Origin: a virus
Virus record (IMG/VR): IMGVR_UViG_3300009285_004916
Location: 1 to 38,855 of that record
Length of the DNA: 38,855 nt
Reading direction: 5' to 3' (one strand)
Both the position numbers and the translations under genes were made by a program. Positions 37,128-38,855 of this stretch are shown in pieces (position 1 is the stretch's first letter; each line of letters begins with the position of its first letter). The notes under the pieces are model-generated. The model ran no database searches and was not told the origin of the DNA. It saw nothing but the letters and a program-made list of their open reading frames with translations.

Positions 37128-37981
37128 GGGGCGTCCTCCTCTTGCTGCTCCTTCGCTCGGCGCTCGCGGCTGGCCTTGACCAAAGGACCGAACCGTTGAG
37201 GGCTGACCGTTCGATGGCGAAGGGTCACTGGGTCGCGGATCAGATAATGAGCCCGAGGGGCATTGCCTTTATACTTACGGCGTTCCAGCCGGTAGCACCC
37301 CGGCGCCCGTTCCTCCATGTACCAGCAGGCCATCACCGAATCCTCGATGGCGCTGGCCCCGCGGGTGGCGTAGGTCGGCCGGCGGGCGTATTGGCGGGTT
37401 TCCTCATCCCGTTCAGGCTTCCCCATGTGGGAGAGGACCAGACACGCCGCCTGGGGCGCCATGCGGGCCACGTCCTCCATGGCGTTGATGAGCTGGCGCA
37501 TCAGAGCGTTATCGTTCTCGATGCTGAACCCCGTGGCGAACGCCAGCAGGGGATCGAAGGTGATCAGCCCCGCCCCCCGTCCCCAGGCGCCCAGCGTGCG
37601 GACCGCCCCGTTGGCTGGCACCCCGCGCTGAACCAGAAATTGCCGATGCTCGGGTCCGAGCAACGTAAACGCCCGCTCATCGGGTACGGGGATCTGAAGT
37701 TTCTTCCACAACTCTTTCACCGTCTCCCGATGATGTTCGCCCAGGCAATACATCGTTCTAGGGACGATGCGGGTCGGGTGGAGGCTCCCCCACAAGGGAG
37801 TGCCCGCGAGGCACGCCTGCGCGATCTCCAGCGCGACGAGGGTCTTCCCGACCTCCGTCTCCCCCGTGATGAGACAGACCCCCCACGAGGGAAGGAGACC
37901 CGGGATCAGGTCCGGCGGGTAGTTGGGGGACATGTCGGCGATCCATTGATCCGGACACGGCGGGGGGGGCGCAGACACCAT
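37124..37981 (-). CDS. RepA-like / RecA-fold hexameric ATPase (replicative helicase candidate)
   Basis: 285 residues. Walker A is G-E-T-E-V-G-K-T (40-47); Walker B lies in L-I-T-F-D-P (D143); a sensor-like L-S-H-M-G-K (H185) and the R-G-A-S-A-I-E-D-S motif near 208 match RSF1010 RepA-type helicases and related phage proteins. It would use ATP to move along or unwind DNA at replication. It has no DnaB N-terminal domain. ATG at 37981; ribosome site weak. A run of eight C in the coding strand encodes the prolines near residues 5-8. Confidence 0.85.
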   Translation of the reverse strand: MVSAPPPPCPDQWIADMSPNYPPDLIPGLLPSWGVCLITGETEVGKTLVALEIAQACLAGTPLWGSLHPTRIVPRTMYCLGEHHRETVKELWKKLQIPVPDERAFTLLGPEHRQFLVQRGVPANGAVRTLGAWGRGAGLITFDPLLAFATGFSIENDNALMRQLINAMEDVARMAPQAACLVLSHMGKPERDEETRQYARRPTYATRGASAIEDSVMACWYMEERAPGCYRLERRKYKGNAPRAHYLIRDPVTLRHRTVSPQRFGPLVKASRERRAKEQQEEDAP

Positions 37982-38078
37982 GGGAACACCGCCGACCCTA
38001 GCATGCGCGTCTGGTCACAGTCAAGTGCCATCTTTGCACTTGACATCGGGGATATAGCAAGCGCAAAGTGAGGTCACC
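37982..38078. promoter_or_regulatory. Divergent intergenic region with an operator-like palindrome
   Basis: 97 bases between the leftward helicase-like gene and the rightward zinc/HTH operon. The main structure is the 38020-38044 dyad. TTGACA (plus, 38040-38045) and TTGACT (minus strand, overlapping the left arm) sit inside the two arms, the place where divergent -35 boxes would be, but good -10 boxes at 16-18 bp are missing. Confidence 0.55.
38020..38044. promoter_or_regulatory. Operator-like inverted repeat with 9-bp arms
   Basis: GTCAAGTGC (38020-38028), a 7-base centre CATCTTT, then GCACTTGAC (38036-38044): a perfect dyad. The size and symmetry fit a dimeric HTH repressor, and an HTH gene (38243-38422) lies one gene downstream. 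TTGACA-like -35 boxes overlap both arms, so binding could control both directions. Confidence 0.72.
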
Positions 38079-38246
38079 ATGTGTTCACATCAGTGGACGA
38101 AATGGAAAGTCAAAACCCGACAAATGAGACTGGTCGGAGGACTCTTCGTCAAAAAAGAAGAACACAATCGGGAGTTCACGGAAGAGTTTCAAGAACGACG
38201 ATGCGAAAAATGCGGGAAGACTCAACGCGAGCGAGTCGGACCTTGA
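38079..38246 (+). CDS. 55-residue zinc-finger-like protein
   Basis: ATG 38079 follows GAGGT at good distance. The protein begins M-C-S-H-Q-W-T-K-W and ends with F-Q-E-R-R-C-E-K-C-G-K-T-Q-R, a layout I recognise from small phage proteins with C-x-H ... C-x-x-C zinc sites. It is in another frame from the longer GTG frame over the same bases. Its stop overlaps the HTH start as TTGA. Confidence 0.78.
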   Translation: MCSHQWTKWKVKTRQMRLVGGLFVKKEEHNREFTEEFQERRCEKCGKTQRERVGP

Positions 38247-38422
38247 CCTTTCCGTATGGCATCCCGAAGCGCACGCTCAAGCAACGCCTCAAGCAACGGG
38301 GCGTGACCCATGCGGCACTGGCGAAAGCGGCGCACGTGGATCGCACGACCGTCACCCACTGGCTCGCGGGGCGCCTCGTGTCGCGCAAGATCGAGCGGAC
38401 CGTGCGGCGAGCGGTGCGATGA
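38243..38422 (+). CDS. HTH (XRE/Cro-like) DNA-binding regulator
   Basis: 59 residues from TTG 38243 (TTGA overlap). Residues 10-50, L-K-Q-R-L-K-Q-R-G-V-T-H-A-A-L-A-K followed by A-A-H-V-D-R-T-T-V-T-H-W-L-A-G, form a helix-turn-helix of the Cro/CI type (the first helix, scaffold, recognition helix T-T-V-T-H-W). Possible ligand of the operator-like dyad at 38020-38044. The frame runs open upstream to 38081 but that part is the zinc-protein gene in another frame. ATGA overlap with the next gene. Confidence 0.84.
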   Translation: MTFPYGIPKRTLKQRLKQRGVTHAALAKAAHVDRTTVTHWLAGRLVSRKIERTVRRAVR

Positions 38423-38855
38423 TCGCCGTCTACAAGCTCACCGATCCCGAGATGCGGTCTTACGGTAGCTACCAGTGGGTGCTGGGGAAGCCGCGGACGT
38501 TCCCCGGGACCGGCGACCTCTGCGGCCCCGGATGGGCGCACGCCTACACGCACCCGCTGCTGGCCGTCCTGTTGAACCCGATCCACGCCAACTTCCCGGC
38601 CTATCGCCTCTTTGAGGCCGAGGGCGTGATCGGCCGGACCGACCACGGGCTCAAGATCGGCTGCTCCCGGCTCACCCTAACCAAGGAATTACCGCTCCCC
38701 GCCGTCACGACCGAGCAGCGCGTCCGGTTTGCGATCTTCTGTGCCCTGGCCGTGTATGCCGACCCCTCCTTTGTCGCGTGGGCCGAAGCGTGGCTGAGCG
38801 GAAAAGATCGGTCGCGGGCGGCGGCGGCGTCGGCGGCGCGGGCGGCGGAGGCGGC
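38419..38855 (+). CDS. Alanine-rich protein, partial (3' end beyond right edge)
   Basis: 145 residues visible, starting at the ATGA overlap with the HTH gene. The first 110 residues form a globular, mixed alpha/beta domain (for example A-H-A-Y-T-H-P-L-L-A-V-L-L-N-P); then begins an Ala-rich, probably helical repeat (R-S-R-A-A-A-A-S-A-A-R-A-A-E) that runs off the window. This layout is common in uncharacterised phage proteins. Confidence 0.8.
   Translation, partial: MIAVYKLTDPEMRSYGSYQWVLGKPRTFPGTGDLCGPGWAHAYTHPLLAVLLNPIHANFPAYRLFEAEGVIGRTDHGLKIGCSRLTLTKELPLPAVTTEQRVRFAIFCALAVYADPSFVAWAEAWLSGKDRSRAAAASAARAAEA

Noticed and set aside
1-38855. Lysogeny module or attachment site
   Set aside because: No integrase, excisionase or recognisable attP core was seen. 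The HTH regulator and operator alone do not show lysogeny.
1-38855. CRISPR array, tRNA genes or a diversity-generating retroelement
   Set aside because: No regularly spaced direct repeats, no cloverleaf recognised by eye and no reverse transcriptase frame in the window. A tRNA scan would be needed to exclude tRNAs fully.

Overview
This window is part of the genome of a tailed double-stranded DNA bacteriophage (Caudoviricetes), GC-rich and very densely packed. The identification rests on a terminase large subunit, a portal, a scaffold-like protein, an HK97-type major capsid candidate, a head-tail adaptor candidate, a tail-hub candidate, many fibre and carbohydrate-binding proteins, recombination endonuclease VII and a RecA-fold replication ATPase. 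No tape-measure protein, tail sheath or integrase is visible. A large portal followed later by an adaptor candidate suggests a short-tailed (podovirus-like) virion, but both ends of the window cut through genes, so this is inference. A lipoprotein, an O-antigen-ligase-like membrane protein and polysaccharide-type folds in the fibres point to a Gram-negative host.

Layout. From about 35.3 kb down to position 1 almost everything is on the minus strand, so the gene order runs right to left: HNH endonuclease, an unknown gene, a two-helix membrane protein, endonuclease VII, a Hint (intein-like) domain protein, GNAT acetyltransferase, metallophosphoesterase, terminase, a run of tiny zinc-finger, membrane and phosphatase genes, portal, three small genes, a rho-independent terminator, scaffold, major capsid, a beta-helix protein, a Wzy/WaaL-like membrane protein, a lectin-fold protein, a coiled-coil protein, a second beta-helix protein, a glycosyltransferase, propeller-like and fibre-tip proteins, a 15-repeat protein of unknown family, a lipoprotein, the adaptor, the tail hub, fibre and S74-domain proteins, and a long helical protein that runs off the left edge. 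Most junctions are ATGA, TGATG or TAATG overlaps, which implies strong translational coupling.

The right-hand 3.5 kb is the probable early or control region. It has a plus-strand operon (DUF2958-like protein and zinc-finger proteins), a minus-strand pair (small TTG-start protein and helicase-like ATPase) and a second plus-strand operon (zinc protein, HTH regulator, alanine-rich protein). Between them lie strong inverted repeats: a 9-bp-arm dyad at 38020-38044, a nested dyad at 36600-36660, a ribosome-site hairpin at 36308-36349 and paired dyads at 35342-35384.

The most unusual content is: (1) a virion-region protein with a complete Hint/bacterial-intein-like domain followed by a glycine-zipper tail; (2) a 669-residue protein built of about 15 degenerate repeats of about 42 residues; (3) surface-glycan genes (O-antigen polymerase/ligase-like protein and a GT-A glycosyltransferase) inside the structural operon; (4) a tyrosine-phosphatase-like protein and a swarm of mini zinc proteins between terminase and portal; (5) a zinc-ribbon insertion inside the terminase. 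No RNA genes or CRISPR arrays were recognised.
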